Positions 17,852-27,132 are shown, counted from the stretch's first letter. The stretch: 64,000 bases of DNA from Sediminibacterium soli (GCF_009939225.1 NZ_JAACJR010000003.1:62001-126000), one strand, 5' to 3'. A program made the numbers and translations. The notes: generated from the letters alone by a model not told the origin.

Positions 17852-19351
17852 ATGAAGCGTTTACTGTTCCCCGTTATGATGATGGCTGCCATCGGCGGTC
17901 TTGCCCAGCAGAAAAAAACAACACCGGCGGCGAAAGCTCCGGCCAAAGCGGCTGCCAGCCAGGCAGCCAGGTATATCAGTATTACGCTGAAGCCGATCCG
18001 GAACGAGAAGATCTATCTCGGCAGCTATTACGGCAACAGTATGGTGCTGGTGGATTCGGCTATGCTCGATGCCAACAGCCACGGTGTATTTACCGGGTCG
18101 CCGAAATATACGGGAGGCATTTATTTCGTGGTGACCAGACAGTATACCCGCCAGTTCGATTTTCTGATGGATAACGGCCAGCGGTTCAGCATAGAGGCGG
18201 ATACGGCTGTCAAGGAAAAATCCATCATTACCGGCTCGCCCGATAACGATCTGTATAAGAGCTACGCAGTGTTTATGGACGATAAAGGCAGGCGTATGGC
18301 GGAACTGGAGAAGGAATTTACCTCGGGTACCGCCCGGTCAACCGCAGATTCGGCCCGGGTGCGCACCGAGTACGCAAAAATCAATAAGGAAGTAAAGGAT
18401 TACCAGGCCGGTATTATTCAGAAAAGCCCCCATTCTTTGCTGGCGGCGCTGCTGGCGGCGATGCGGAGACCGGAAACCCCGGCTATCCCTGTTGTGAACG
18501 GCAAAGCCGATTCGTCATACCCATACCGTTTTGTGAAAGAACATTACTGGGACGATGTGAACTTTAACGACGACAGGTTGCTGCGCACACCTTTTTTTGA
18601 AAAGAAACTGGATGAATACTTCAAAACGATGGTTTATCCTGAACCCGATTCGATCATCAGGGAAGTAAACTATATGCTGCTGTTTGCAAGAACGGGCAAG
18701 GAGATCTATCCTTACCTGCTCACCAAATTCACGAACAAATACATCAACCCCGAGATCATGGGGCAGGATAAAGTATTTGTATACCTGTTCGAGAATTATT
18801 ACGCAAAAGGAGATACCACGCTGCTCAACCCTGCATCGCGCAAAACCATTGTTGACAGGGCATACAGCCTGATGGCCAACCAGCTGGGTCAGCCCGCGCC
18901 GCAGTTAAACCTGACCGATACGCTCGGGAAAAAGGCTTCTTTATACGGCATCGATGCCCCGTTTACCGTGGTGGCGTTCTGGGATCCCAACTGCGGGCAC
19001 TGCAAGGAAGAGATCCCCCGCCTGGATTCGATGTATAAGGCAAGATGGAAGAATTATGGCGTAGCGGTTTTTTCAGTCAACATTTACGAGAACGAGATAC
19101 CCGCCTGGAAACGTTTTATCGCCGATAAACACCTTTCCGGAGAATGGGTGCAGGCCTATGAAACAAAAGAGGCAAAAACCGCAACCGAGAAAGCGGGGCA
19201 GGCCAATTACCGCCAGTTATACGATATCTTCAAAACCCCCACGATCTATTTACTCGATAAAGACAAACGCATCATCGCCAAACACCTCAGCCTGGAACAG
19301 TTTAATGAACTGATAGAAACAAAACGGAAAGCAGGGGTGGGGAACAGATGA
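17852..19351 (+). CDS. TlpA-like thioredoxin-domain protein with DUF5106-type central region, exported
   Basis: The 499-residue protein starts with a signal peptide (MKRLLFPVMMMAAIGGLAQQ). An Ala/Lys-rich linker and a DUF4369-like beta domain (about residues 45-140) follow, then a helical DUF5106-like region and a C-terminal thioredoxin fold with the redox motif FWDPNCGHCKEEIP near residue 380. Such proteins act in the periplasm of Bacteroidota on disulfides of partner proteins; the partner is unknown. The last codons and the TGA stop (GGGAACAGATGA) are supplied by the GAACAGAT repeat that follows, so the repeat has probably fixed the present C-terminus. An upstream in-frame ATG at 17822 is less likely because it precedes the signal peptide. 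Confidence 0.85.
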   Translation: MKRLLFPVMMMAAIGGLAQQKKTTPAAKAPAKAAASQAARYISITLKPIRNEKIYLGSYYGNSMVLVDSAMLDANSHGVFTGSPKYTGGIYFVVTRQYTRQFDFLMDNGQRFSIEADTAVKEKSIITGSPDNDLYKSYAVFMDDKGRRMAELEKEFTSGTARSTADSARVRTEYAKINKEVKDYQAGIIQKSPHSLLAALLAAMRRPETPAIPVVNGKADSSYPYRFVKEHYWDDVNFNDDRLLRTPFFEKKLDEYFKTMVYPEPDSIIREVNYMLLFARTGKEIYPYLLTKFTNKYINPEIMGQDKVFVYLFENYYAKGDTTLLNPASRKTIVDRAYSLMANQLGQPAPQLNLTDTLGKKASLYGIDAPFTVVAFWDPNCGHCKEEIPRLDSMYKARWKNYGVAVFSVNIYENEIPAWKRFIADKHLSGEWVQAYETKEAKTATEKAGQANYRQLYDIFKTPTIYLLDKDKRIIAKHLSLEQFNELIETKRKAGVGNR

Positions 19352-19550
19352 ACAGAGGAACAAGGAATAGCGAATTTCGATCGGAAAGGAGGAGGGAATA
19401 ATGAACAGAGGAACAAGGAATAGCGAATGTTGATCGGAAAGGAAGGGGGAGGGAACAGATGAACAGATCTGTTCCTTGCTCCTTGTTCTATTGTTCAAAA
19501 CCTTCCGATCCTCTGTTCCCTGCTCCTTGTTCCTTGTTTTATTGTTCGTT
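19340..19550. repeat. Largest GAACAGAT-family repeat cluster, direct and inverted units
   Basis: Two direct units (GGAACAAGGAATAGCGAATT, then GGAACAAGGAATAGCGAATG with TTGATCGGAAAGG) and a run GGAACAGATGAACAGATCTG are followed by inverted units (GTTCCTTGCTCCTTGTTC, CCTCTGTTCCCTGCTCCTTG). The cluster fills the convergent gap between the TlpA-like gene and metF and can form an extended hairpin. Confidence 0.85.
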
Positions 19551-19553
19551 ATG

Positions 19554-20507
19554 CTACACCAGTTCTTTCACCACGTTCCATATCACTTTTGGCTTGCCGA
19601 GGGTGTAGTAGTGCAGTACGGGTACGCCGAATTTTTTGAGTTCGCGGCTTTGCTGGATCAGCCATTCGGTGCCAACCTGCTCGCATTCTGCATCGGTTTT
19701 GCATTTGAGCATGGCCTGTGAGAGTTCTGTGGGCAGGTCCACATGGAATATCCTGGGAAGAACCGACAACTGTTTTTTATTGGTAATGGGTTTCAGTCCG
19801 GGGATAATGGGTACGGTAATGCCAATCTCCCGGCATTTGGTCACAAACTCAAAATATTTCCGGTTGTCGAAGAACATCTGGGTCATGATGTATTCGGCGC
19901 CGGCATCCACTTTTGCTTTCAGCCTTTGCATATCGATCTCGAGGTTGGGCGCTTCAAAATGTTTTTCGGGGTAACCCGCCACACCCATGCAGAACCTGGT
20001 TTTGCCGCCGTTCTTGATATCCTCATCCAGGTAAATACCATCGTTCATATTATTCACCTGCTGCAGCAGATCGATGGCCAGGTTATTACCGCCGGGTTCG
20101 GGTTCAAATGCGGCTTCGTTCTTGGCGGCATCACCGCGAAGAATGAGCAGGTTGTCGATCCCCAGAAAATCCAGGTCGATCAGCGCATCTTCGGTTTCGC
20201 GCTTGGTAAAACCGCCGCAGATGATATGCGGCACCGCATCCACCTGGTAATGGTTCATGATGGCCGCACAGATACCCACCGTTCCCGGGCGCTTCCTCAC
20301 TTCCACTCTCTCAAAAGTGCCATCGGTCTTTTTCTTGAACATACTCTCGCTGCGATGGTAGGTAACATTGATCCAGGATGGTTTGAATTCCATCAGCGGA
20401 TCGAGGTGATCGTACAAAGAAGCGATGGTTTTGCCTTTTAACGGGGGCAGCACCTCAAAAGAAATCAGGGAATCTTTTGCCTGGCGGATATGTTCTGTAA
20501 TTTTCAT
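19554..20507 (-). CDS. metF: Methylenetetrahydrofolate reductase
   Basis: The 317-residue protein begins MKITEHIRQAKDSLISFEVL and covers the MTHFR TIM barrel: SFEVLPPLKG, WINVTYHRSE, ICAAIMNHYQVDAVPHIICG, DNLLILRGDAAK, FCMGVAGYPEKHFEAPNLE, EYIMTQMFFDNRKYF and GLKPITNKKQL. It reduces 5,10-methylene-THF to 5-methyl-THF with FAD for methionine synthesis. The longer in-frame reading from 20585 adds a non-conserved leader and is rejected. TATCTTAG, a near -7 box, lies about 20 bases upstream. Confidence 0.94.
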   Translation of the reverse strand: MKITEHIRQAKDSLISFEVLPPLKGKTIASLYDHLDPLMEFKPSWINVTYHRSESMFKKKTDGTFERVEVRKRPGTVGICAAIMNHYQVDAVPHIICGGFTKRETEDALIDLDFLGIDNLLILRGDAAKNEAAFEPEPGGNNLAIDLLQQVNNMNDGIYLDEDIKNGGKTRFCMGVAGYPEKHFEAPNLEIDMQRLKAKVDAGAEYIMTQMFFDNRKYFEFVTKCREIGITVPIIPGLKPITNKKQLSVLPRIFHVDLPTELSQAMLKCKTDAECEQVGTEWLIQQSRELKKFGVPVLHYYTLGKPKVIWNVVKELV

Positions 20508-20604
20508 TGTAGGAATGCTAAAACGGCTGCTAAGATAAGGTGAAATAGGTAGGATTTGCCAGCGCCGGCGCCATGCACTTCGCAAACCGTACTTATCTAA
20601 GTCT

Positions 20605-20612
20605 TATTTTTG
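20605..20612 (+). promoter_or_regulatory. -7 box of lptB
   Basis: TATTTTTG is an exact match to TAnnTTTG. It overlaps an apparent TTG start at 20610, which therefore cannot be used. The next in-frame TTG at 20628 is 15 bases downstream. Confidence 0.55.
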
Positions 20613-20627
20613 AGCAAACATTACGCA

Positions 20628-21401
20628 TTGAGTCTGATCATCCATACAAAAGACCTCGTTAAAAGCTATAAGGGACGAACGGTGGTAAACCAGGTATCTG
20701 TGAGCGTGCAGCAGGGAGAGATCGTAGGATTGCTGGGCCCCAACGGGGCCGGTAAAACCACCACCTTCTATATGGTGGTGGGTTTGATCAAACCCGATGA
20801 GGGCACGGTATACCTTAACCAAGAGGATATTACCAAACTGCCCATGTACAAACGGGCCCAGATGGGCATCGGCTACCTGCCCCAGGAGGCCAGTGTGTTC
20901 AGAAAACTGAGCGTGGAAGACAATATCATGGCGGTGCTGGAAATGACCGGGCTGACACAGGGTGAAAGACAGCACAAACTCGAATCCCTGCTGGACGAGT
21001 TCAACCTGCACCATGTGCGCAGGAACAACGGCGACAGCCTGAGCGGCGGTGAGCGCAGGAGAACGGAGATAGCCAGGGCGCTGGCGGTGGATCCCAAATT
21101 CATCCTGCTCGACGAACCTTTTGCCGGCGTAGACCCCATAGCGGTGGAAGATATACAAACGGTTGTTGCCAAACTGAAGTACAAGAACATCGGCATCCTG
21201 ATCACAGATCATAATGTAAACGAAACCCTGTCCATCTGCGACCGCGCCTACCTGCTGATAGAAGGCAAGATCTTTAAACACGGCACCGCCGAAGAACTCG
21301 CAGGCAATGAACAGGTAAGACGGCTGTACCTCGGCACCAATTTTGAACTGCGCCGGAAAGACTGGATCATTGATATGCAGAAGGGTGACAACGGGGGATA
21401 G
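20628..21401 (+). CDS. lptB: LPS export ABC transporter ATP-binding protein
   Basis: The 257-residue protein contains a complete ABC ATPase: Walker [18 protein letters not shown]-loop [15 protein letters not shown], signature [17 protein letters not shown], Walker [14 protein letters not shown] and the H-loop [12 protein letters not shown]. The pattern, in particular [10 protein letters not shown] and FAGVDPIAV, is that of LptB, which powers transport of lipopolysaccharide from the inner to the outer membrane. The start is taken as TTG at 20628 because the promoter -7 box covers the upstream candidate at 20610. No other lpt genes are nearby; lptF/G/C must lie elsewhere. Confidence 0.9.
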   Translation: MSLIIHTKDLVKSYKGRTVVNQVSVSVQQGEIVGLLGPNGAGKTTTFYMVVGLIKPDEGTVYLNQEDITKLPMYKRAQMGIGYLPQEASVFRKLSVEDNIMAVLEMTGLTQGERQHKLESLLDEFNLHHVRRNNGDSLSGGERRRTEIARALAVDPKFILLDEPFAGVDPIAVEDIQTVVAKLKYKNIGILITDHNVNETLSICDRAYLLIEGKIFKHGTAEELAGNEQVRRLYLGTNFELRRKDWIIDMQKGDNGG

Positions 21402-21500
21402 CATACCGGTTTCTTCTGAGGGCTTAACCCCCTGGCTGCCCGAAGCCGATATTCTTTCCGGCCAAACGGTCTTTTATTCCTATTTTGCTGTTATTCAACG

Positions 21501-23012
21501 ATGAAGCTGCTAAGTCCTGCAATATCGCGTTTGGCCCGGTTCCGGCATTGGCGGATCGAGCAATGGGTCAGCGATCCAGTTGCCGCACAGCGCGAAGTGC
21601 TGCAGGACCTGGTTACCCACGGCCAGTACACCGAGTTCGGGCGTAAGTACGGTCTGAAAGAGATCTTCAGCATACGCATGTTCAAGCAGCATGTTCCCAT
21701 CCAGGATTATGAAGACCTCAAACCTTATATCGACAGGCTGATGCAGGGCGAGGAGAACCTGTTGTGGAACACGCCTGTTAACTGGTTCGCCAAAAGCAGC
21801 GGCACCACCAGCGACAAGAGTAAATTCATCCCCATTACACAGGAAAGCCTGGAGGACTGCCATTTTCAGGCGGCGAAGGATGTGCTTACCATGTATTACA
21901 ACCACCGGAGCGAAAGCGATCTGCTTACGGGCAAAGGACTGGTGATCGGCGGCAGCCACCAGATCAGCAGGCTGAATGAAGACATACAATACGGCGACCT
22001 CAGCGCCGTATTGCTCCAGAATACACCCGTATGGGCCAGCTGGATACGCACGCCGGAGCTGTCGATTGCCCTGATGGACGAATGGGAAAGCAAGATCGAA
22101 CGCCTGGCCAGGTCAACGATAGAAGAAGATGTGACATCTGTTTCGGGCGTGCCTACCTGGACGATGATCCTGATGAAAAGAATTCTCGAGATCACCGGCA
22201 AACGTACCATCAAGGATGTGTGGCCCAACCTCGAACTCTATATACATGGCGGTGTGTCGTTCCTGCCCTATCGCGAGCAGTTTCGTAAGCTCATCGGCGA
22301 AGGCTGTCATTACCTCGAAATGTATAATGCAAGCGAAGGATTCTTTGCCGCACAGGATAACCCCGATGAAGAAGGCATGCTGCTGTTCCTGGATCATGGT
22401 GTTTTTTACGAATTCATGCCCATCGAGGAATATGGCAAACCATCGCCCAGGACCATCGGTCTGAAAGCGGTTGAAACCGGTAAGAACTATGCCATGGTGA
22501 TCAGTACCAATGGCGGGCTCTGGCGTTACCTTGTGGGCGATACCGTGCAGTTCACCTCTACCTGGCCCTTCCGTATCAAAGTAAGCGGCCGGCTGAAACA
22601 GTTCATTAATGCTTTTGGTGAAGAGGTGATCGCCGACAATACCGATAAGGCAATTGCCATCGCCTGCGCAAGAACAGGCAGTATGGTCAGCGATTACACC
22701 GCGGCGCCGGTTTATTTTGACGGCGACGGTAAAGGCGCACACGAATGGCTGATCGAATTCGACCAGGCGCCATCAAGCACAGATCAGTTCGCGTACGAAC
22801 TGGATTCGGCACTGAAATCGCTCAACAGCGATTACGAAGCCAAGCGGTATAAGGACCTGGCGCTTACGATGCCGATCGTTCACCTGTTGCAGAAAGGCGT
22901 TTTCAACGAATGGCTGAAGAACAAAGGCAAACTCGGCGGCCAGCACAAAGTGCCGAGACTAAGCAACGACCGCACCTATATCGACGATATCAAACCCATG
23001 ATGCGCGGGTAG
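21501..23012 (+). CDS. GH3 family acyl-adenylating enzyme
   Basis: The 503-residue protein is a full-length bacterial member of the GH3 (auxin-responsive) family. Visible features are a nucleotide-binding loop WFAKSSGTTSDKSKFIPIT near residue 95, GGVSFLPYREQF, LEMYNASEGFFAAQD near residue 275, and LWRYLVGDTVQFT with GRLKQFINAFGEEV in the C-terminal part. Plant GH3 enzymes adenylate plant hormones and join them to amino acids. The bacterial substrate is unknown. It follows lptB by 99 bases in the same direction, but no functional tie to lipopolysaccharide export is established. Confidence 0.88.
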   Translation: MKLLSPAISRLARFRHWRIEQWVSDPVAAQREVLQDLVTHGQYTEFGRKYGLKEIFSIRMFKQHVPIQDYEDLKPYIDRLMQGEENLLWNTPVNWFAKSSGTTSDKSKFIPITQESLEDCHFQAAKDVLTMYYNHRSESDLLTGKGLVIGGSHQISRLNEDIQYGDLSAVLLQNTPVWASWIRTPELSIALMDEWESKIERLARSTIEEDVTSVSGVPTWTMILMKRILEITGKRTIKDVWPNLELYIHGGVSFLPYREQFRKLIGEGCHYLEMYNASEGFFAAQDNPDEEGMLLFLDHGVFYEFMPIEEYGKPSPRTIGLKAVETGKNYAMVISTNGGLWRYLVGDTVQFTSTWPFRIKVSGRLKQFINAFGEEVIADNTDKAIAIACARTGSMVSDYTAAPVYFDGDGKGAHEWLIEFDQAPSSTDQFAYELDSALKSLNSDYEAKRYKDLALTMPIVHLLQKGVFNEWLKNKGKLGGQHKVPRLSNDRTYIDDIKPMMRG

Positions 23013-23178
23013 CATTTCTGCTATACAATACCAGCCGGAACAGCTGCGCAAAAAATCCGGATCCCATCGCCACCACCGCTGCAGCGCATGCTCATCCTGC
23101 CTGAAACGATATGCAACGGGCACTGTATTTTATGTATTTTCACGCTTTTATACACATCCTTCACTTTAACCGACCGAT

Positions 23179-23934
23179 ATGAAATTATTAGCAGGAAAAG
23201 TTTCCATTGTTACCGGCGCCGCCCGCGGTATTGGCGCAGCTATCGCATACAAACTGGCCGAACATGGCAGCGATATCGCGTTTACCTATGTGAGCGACAG
23301 CAGTGCGGAGAAAGCCAACGCACTGGCGCAGCAGATCGAAGCACTTGGTGTAAAAGCCAGGGCATACCAGACCAATGCAGGCGATTTTGCCGCATGCGAA
23401 GTGTTTGTCAACGAGGTACTGAAAGACTTTGGTAAACTGGATGTGTGTGTGAACAATGCCGGTATTTCCAAAGACAACCTGTTACTGCGTCTCAATGCCG
23501 AGCAATGGGATGATGTGATGGATACGAACCTGAAAAGTGTGTTCAATATGACCAAGCAGGTGATACGCCCGATGATGAAAGCAAAATCGGGCAGCATCAT
23601 CAATATGAGTTCCATTGTGGGCGTTCGCGGCAATGCGGGCCAGAGCAGTTATGCAGCCAGCAAGGCGGGCATCATCGGTTTCACCAAATCGGTTGCGCTG
23701 GAACTGGGCAGCCGCAACATACGCTGCAACGCCATTGCACCCGGTTTTGTGGAAACGGATATGACACATTACCTGAAAGAGGGAGAAGGCGCCACCGAAT
23801 TCCTGAAAAAGATACCGCTGGGCCGTTTCGGAAAAGCGGAAGAGATAGCCGATACCACGCTGTTCCTGGCAAGCGATATGGCCAGCTATATCACCGGCCA
23901 GGTGCTCAGCGTTTGCGGCGGCCTGAATATTTAA
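23179..23934 (+). CDS. fabG: 3-oxoacyl-[ACP] reductase
   Basis: The 251-residue classical SDR has TGAARGIGAA near residue 12, NNAG at about 92, the catalytic serine in INMSSIVGVRGNAGQ, and SYAASKAG (YxxxK) near residue 157, followed by NAIAPGFVETDMT. Length and motifs match FabG, which reduces 3-oxoacyl-ACP with NADPH in fatty acid synthesis. Other SDR roles cannot be excluded since no other fab gene is nearby. It is preceded by a 166-base gap with no gene. Confidence 0.88.
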   Translation: MKLLAGKVSIVTGAARGIGAAIAYKLAEHGSDIAFTYVSDSSAEKANALAQQIEALGVKARAYQTNAGDFAACEVFVNEVLKDFGKLDVCVNNAGISKDNLLLRLNAEQWDDVMDTNLKSVFNMTKQVIRPMMKAKSGSIINMSSIVGVRGNAGQSSYAASKAGIIGFTKSVALELGSRNIRCNAIAPGFVETDMTHYLKEGEGATEFLKKIPLGRFGKAEEIADTTLFLASDMASYITGQVLSVCGGLNI

Positions 23935-23942
23935 CCGGACGG

Positions 23943-23990
23943 TTACGAAGCCATGGGCAATATGTTAAAGAATTGTTTATGGCTTCGTAA
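23943..23990 (+). terminator. 12-bp perfect hairpin after fabG
   Basis: TTACGAAGCCAT at 23943-23954 is perfectly complementary to ATGGCTTCGTAA at 23979-23990, starting eight bases after the fabG stop. There is no T run, so it may be an RNA-stabilising hairpin rather than a rho-independent terminator. Confidence 0.5.
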
Positions 23991-24006
23991 ATTCATTCTG
24001 CCAGCC

Positions 24007-24014
24007 TATTTTTG
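24007..24014 (+). promoter_or_regulatory. -7 box of the small membrane protein gene
   Basis: TATTTTTG matches TAnnTTTG exactly and lies 42 bases before the ATG at 24057. Confidence 0.5.
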
Positions 24015-24056
24015 TTTGCATCGTACACATCGTTGTACGATTATCGAGATAAATAC

Positions 24057-24419
24057 ATGAGCAGCCGTAAGCTATATACCCTTAAAATATACCTCACCAG
24101 TATTTGCATGGTGGGTATACTGGCCTGGCTTACGGTGAGTTTGCCCTTTGTATATAAAGCGCAGAAGGTCTTCCATGCAAAAATGGCAGCGGCCGCCAGT
24201 GCTTCGGACCAGGCAGATGACTCCAACCCGCTGACCAATACCACAGAAGAAAAAACCAGCAGCAACACCAGCATGTTCTCCGAAGAATACCTTCACGATG
24301 CGCACGCTGCCGAACACCACTTTCTTACCGAGCTTTCAGCCGAATACAAAATAGAGCAGGTAGCCACTTACACTGCTTTTTACGGAGAACTTCTCTCCCC
24401 TCCTCCAGACTTCGTGTAA
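24057..24419 (+). CDS. Small single-span membrane protein of unknown function
   Basis: I do not recognise this 120-residue protein. It starts MSSRKLYTLKIYLTSICMVG and has one hydrophobic segment at residues ~11-30 (TSICMVGILAWLTVSLPFVY). An Ala/Ser/Asp/Thr-rich region of low complexity (residues 43-75) and a short conserved-looking tail (EEYLHDAHAAEHHFLTELSA) follow. The bulk is probably periplasmic. An exact -7 box upstream supports expression. The next gene on the same strand is a carbonic anhydrase 199 bases away. That gap holds only a short hairpin (ACAGGC/GCCTGT). Confidence 0.65.
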   Translation: MSSRKLYTLKIYLTSICMVGILAWLTVSLPFVYKAQKVFHAKMAAAASASDQADDSNPLTNTTEEKTSSNTSMFSEEYLHDAHAAEHHFLTELSAEYKIEQVATYTAFYGELLSPPPDFV

Positions 24420-24618
24420 CACATACCGGTATCCATACAGGCTTATGCCTGTGGTGACGATGGCCTGTTAAGGGCTTATCACATCCCGTTGTCATTGATG
24501 GTATCTGGTTCATCCAGCCGGTGTCTTTATTCCAGGTTACTTACTTTATTTTTTACCGAAGGTCCGCTGCAGGGCCGGTACATGCGTTCCGTGTGCACCG
24601 GACCGTAACACAGATATT

Positions 24619-25269
24619 ATGAAATCGACATACGAAAAATTATTTGAGGGAAACAGGAAATGGGTGGACGACACGCTTGCCCGCGATCCTGAATTTTTTG
24701 AGAAACTGGCCAAAGGACAAAAGCCGCCCGTATTATGGATCGGCTGCTCCGACAGCCGCGTTCCTGCCAACGAGATCACCGGAACACTGCCCGGTGAAAT
24801 ATTCGTGCACCGCAATATCGCCAATATGGTGGTGCATACCGATCTGAACATGCTGAGTGTGGTAGACTATGCAGTGAATGCGCTGCAGGTAACCGATATC
24901 ATTGTCTGCGGCCACTATGGCTGCGGCGGGGTGATTGCTTCACTTGGAAAAAAACAGAACGGGCTGGTTGATAACTGGCTCCGCAACATCAAAGATGTGT
25001 ACCGTCTCTACCAGCGCGAACTGGATGCGATCAAGGACAAGGACAAAAAAGCCAACCGCCTTGTTGAACTCAACGTGATGGAGCAGGTACTGAACCTTAG
25101 CAAAACATCGATCGTACAGAATGCCTGGGCAAAAGGGCAACCCCTTTCCCTGCATGGGCTGGTATATGATCTCAGGAGCGGTATACTCAACGATCTTGAG
25201 ACCACCATCTCGGGTCAGAGCGATCTTCCAACATATTATATCATGGATGCAGAACTCGCCGTTCACTAA
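24619..25269 (+). CDS. can: Beta-class carbonic anhydrase (first copy)
   Basis: The 216-residue protein carries the beta-carbonic anhydrase zinc site: Cys and the Asp-Arg dyad in WIGCSDSRVPANEI near residue 42, and His/Cys in VCGHYGCGGVIASL near residue 100. It interconverts CO2 and bicarbonate. It precedes a SulP transporter gene by 156 bases, and a second, closely similar carbonic anhydrase follows the transporter. Shared words with the second copy include PGEIFVHRNIANMVV and NMWLRNIKDVYRL/DNWLRNIKDVYRL, pointing to duplication. Confidence 0.95.
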   Translation: MKSTYEKLFEGNRKWVDDTLARDPEFFEKLAKGQKPPVLWIGCSDSRVPANEITGTLPGEIFVHRNIANMVVHTDLNMLSVVDYAVNALQVTDIIVCGHYGCGGVIASLGKKQNGLVDNWLRNIKDVYRLYQRELDAIKDKDKKANRLVELNVMEQVLNLSKTSIVQNAWAKGQPLSLHGLVYDLRSGILNDLETTISGQSDLPTYYIMDAELAVH

Positions 25270-25425
25270 GCATCCGGGGTTACTACCCTGAACTTTTGAG
25301 GAACAACAGGAGTGGATCACAAGGCTGAGGGAAGCAGGCGGCAACGCCTGCTTTTCCCGAGGCCGATCCTGGTATTGGTGTATGCATACTGCCGTGGGCA
25401 GTTCCACGAATAAACACAAGCAAGC

Positions 25426-27003
25426 ATGAAATCGAATAAAAACATTTTCGCTGAGATCAAAAGCGATCTTCCAGCAAGTATCGTTGTATTTTTTGTAGCG
25501 CTGCCCTTATGCCTGGGTGTGGCGCTTGCCTCGGGCGCACCGCTTTTTTCGGGTATCATCGCCGGTATCATCGGCGGTATCATCGTGGGCGCCGCAAGCG
25601 GTTCAAGATTGGGTGTAAGCGGTCCGGCAGCCGGACTGGCCGTGATCGTTATGACGGCCATCAATGAAACTTTTCATGGTTCGTTCCAGGTATTCCTGCT
25701 GGCCGTGGCGCTGGCAGGTGTGCTGCAGATCGTACTCGGGTACCTGAAAGCCGGGTTTATCGGTTATTTTTTCCCTTCTTCGGTGATCAAGGGAATGCTT
25801 ACCGGCATCGGTCTGCTCATTATTCTGAAACAGATACCGCATGCCCTGGGATGGGATAAGGACATTGAGGGTGATGATGAATTCTTTCAGGCCGATGGCA
25901 ACAACACTTTCTCCGCCATCGAAAAAGCTTTTGAATTTGTAACACCCGGCGCGGTAATGATCGCACTGGTTTCGCTGGGTATACTGATCTTATGGGATAA
26001 AGTGCTTTCCAAAAAAGGAAAACTGTTCCAGCTGATACAGGGCCCCATCGTGGTGGTGGTGCTGGGTATTATTTTCAACGCACTTTTCGAGAGCGGTGCA
26101 CTCAGTTTTACGCTGAAGGCCGACCAGCTGGTCAGGATACCCGTGCCGGAAAATATCGGCGCTTTCTTCGGACAGTTCACCCTGCCCGATTTTACGGCAT
26201 TTTCCAACCCGGATGTGTATAAAACAGCGTTTGTCATCGCCATCATCGCCAGCCTCGAAACACTGCTCAGCGTGGAGGCTACCGATAAACTCGACCCGGA
26301 AAAAAATGTAACACCCACCAATCGGGAACTGAAAGCCCAGGGACTGGGTAACCTGGTATCGGGATTGCTGGGCGGGCTGCCTGTAACACAGGTGATCGTA
26401 CGCAGTTCCGCGAATATCACTTTCGGGGCAAGATCAAAATTATCGACCATACTCCATGGCTGCTGGCTGCTGTTGAGCGCCATTACCATCGCGGCATTTC
26501 TCAACAGGATACCCCTGGCGAGCCTTGCGGCCGTATTGATCATGGTGGGGTATAAACTGGCCAAACCCTCCCTGTTTGTACAGATGTATAAGCTGGGATG
26601 GGAGCAGTTTGTTCCATTCATCACCACCGTTGTGGCCATACTCGCCACCGACCTGCTGAAGGGGATCACCGTAGGTATCCTGTTCGGTATATTTTACACG
26701 CTGCGTCACAGTTTCCGCAACTCGCACCACCTGAAAAAAGTGGTGAGCTCGGAGAAGGGCCAGGAAACGCATCACCTGGTACTGGCAGAAGAAGTGTCGT
26801 TCTTTAACAAAGCCAGCGTACTGAATTCGCTGGATGCCATCCCTGCCAATACAAAAGTGGTGATAGACTGCAGCCGGTCCGTATCCATTGCCTATGATGT
26901 GGTGGAAATGATCATGGAATTCAAAGCACACGCAAAAAGCAAGAACATTACGGTGCAAACGATCAATTTTATTGAACCCGCAGCCATCGTAAAAGCGCAT
27001 TGA
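25426..27003 (+). CDS. SulP family anion transporter, probable bicarbonate transporter
   Basis: The 525-residue protein has the SulP transport domain (SDLPASIVVFFVALPLCLGV, SGPAAGLAVIVMTAI, ETLLSVEATDKLDPE, NLVSGLLGGLPVTQVIVRSS) with about 12 membrane helices and a short STAS-like tail (KVVIDCSRSVSIAYDVVEMI). SulP proteins move sulfate, bicarbonate or other anions. Placement between two carbonic anhydrase genes favours bicarbonate, as in BicA-like systems and SulP-carbonic anhydrase fusions. Substrate is inference. A GC-rich hairpin (27016-27055) follows the stop codon. Confidence 0.9.
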   Translation: MKSNKNIFAEIKSDLPASIVVFFVALPLCLGVALASGAPLFSGIIAGIIGGIIVGAASGSRLGVSGPAAGLAVIVMTAINETFHGSFQVFLLAVALAGVLQIVLGYLKAGFIGYFFPSSVIKGMLTGIGLLIILKQIPHALGWDKDIEGDDEFFQADGNNTFSAIEKAFEFVTPGAVMIALVSLGILILWDKVLSKKGKLFQLIQGPIVVVVLGIIFNALFESGALSFTLKADQLVRIPVPENIGAFFGQFTLPDFTAFSNPDVYKTAFVIAIIASLETLLSVEATDKLDPEKNVTPTNRELKAQGLGNLVSGLLGGLPVTQVIVRSSANITFGARSKLSTILHGCWLLLSAITIAAFLNRIPLASLAAVLIMVGYKLAKPSLFVQMYKLGWEQFVPFITTVVAILATDLLKGITVGILFGIFYTLRHSFRNSHHLKKVVSSEKGQETHHLVLAEEVSFFNKASVLNSLDAIPANTKVVIDCSRSVSIAYDVVEMIMEFKAHAKSKNITVQTINFIEPAAIVKAH

Positions 27004-27015
27004 CGTCTGTTTATC

Positions 27016-27055
27016 GCCGCAGACCGCCACGGATGACCCGTCTGTGGTCTGCGGC
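27016..27055 (+). terminator. Hairpin after the SulP gene
   Basis: GCCGCAGACC at 27016-27025 is perfectly complementary to GGTCTGCGGC at 27046-27055, followed by TGTTTGCTTT. The T tract is interrupted, so termination strength is uncertain. Confidence 0.5.
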
Positions 27056-27132
27056 TGTTTGCTTTGTATCGGCAAACCGGGCCGCCGGGTATCCGCCTGT
27101 ATAGTATCTTTACACCGATAATTCACTTACTT

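Noticed and set aside
20604..21404. 266-codon open frame antisense to lptB
   Set aside because: The forward frame has all ABC ATPase motifs; the antisense product resembles nothing.
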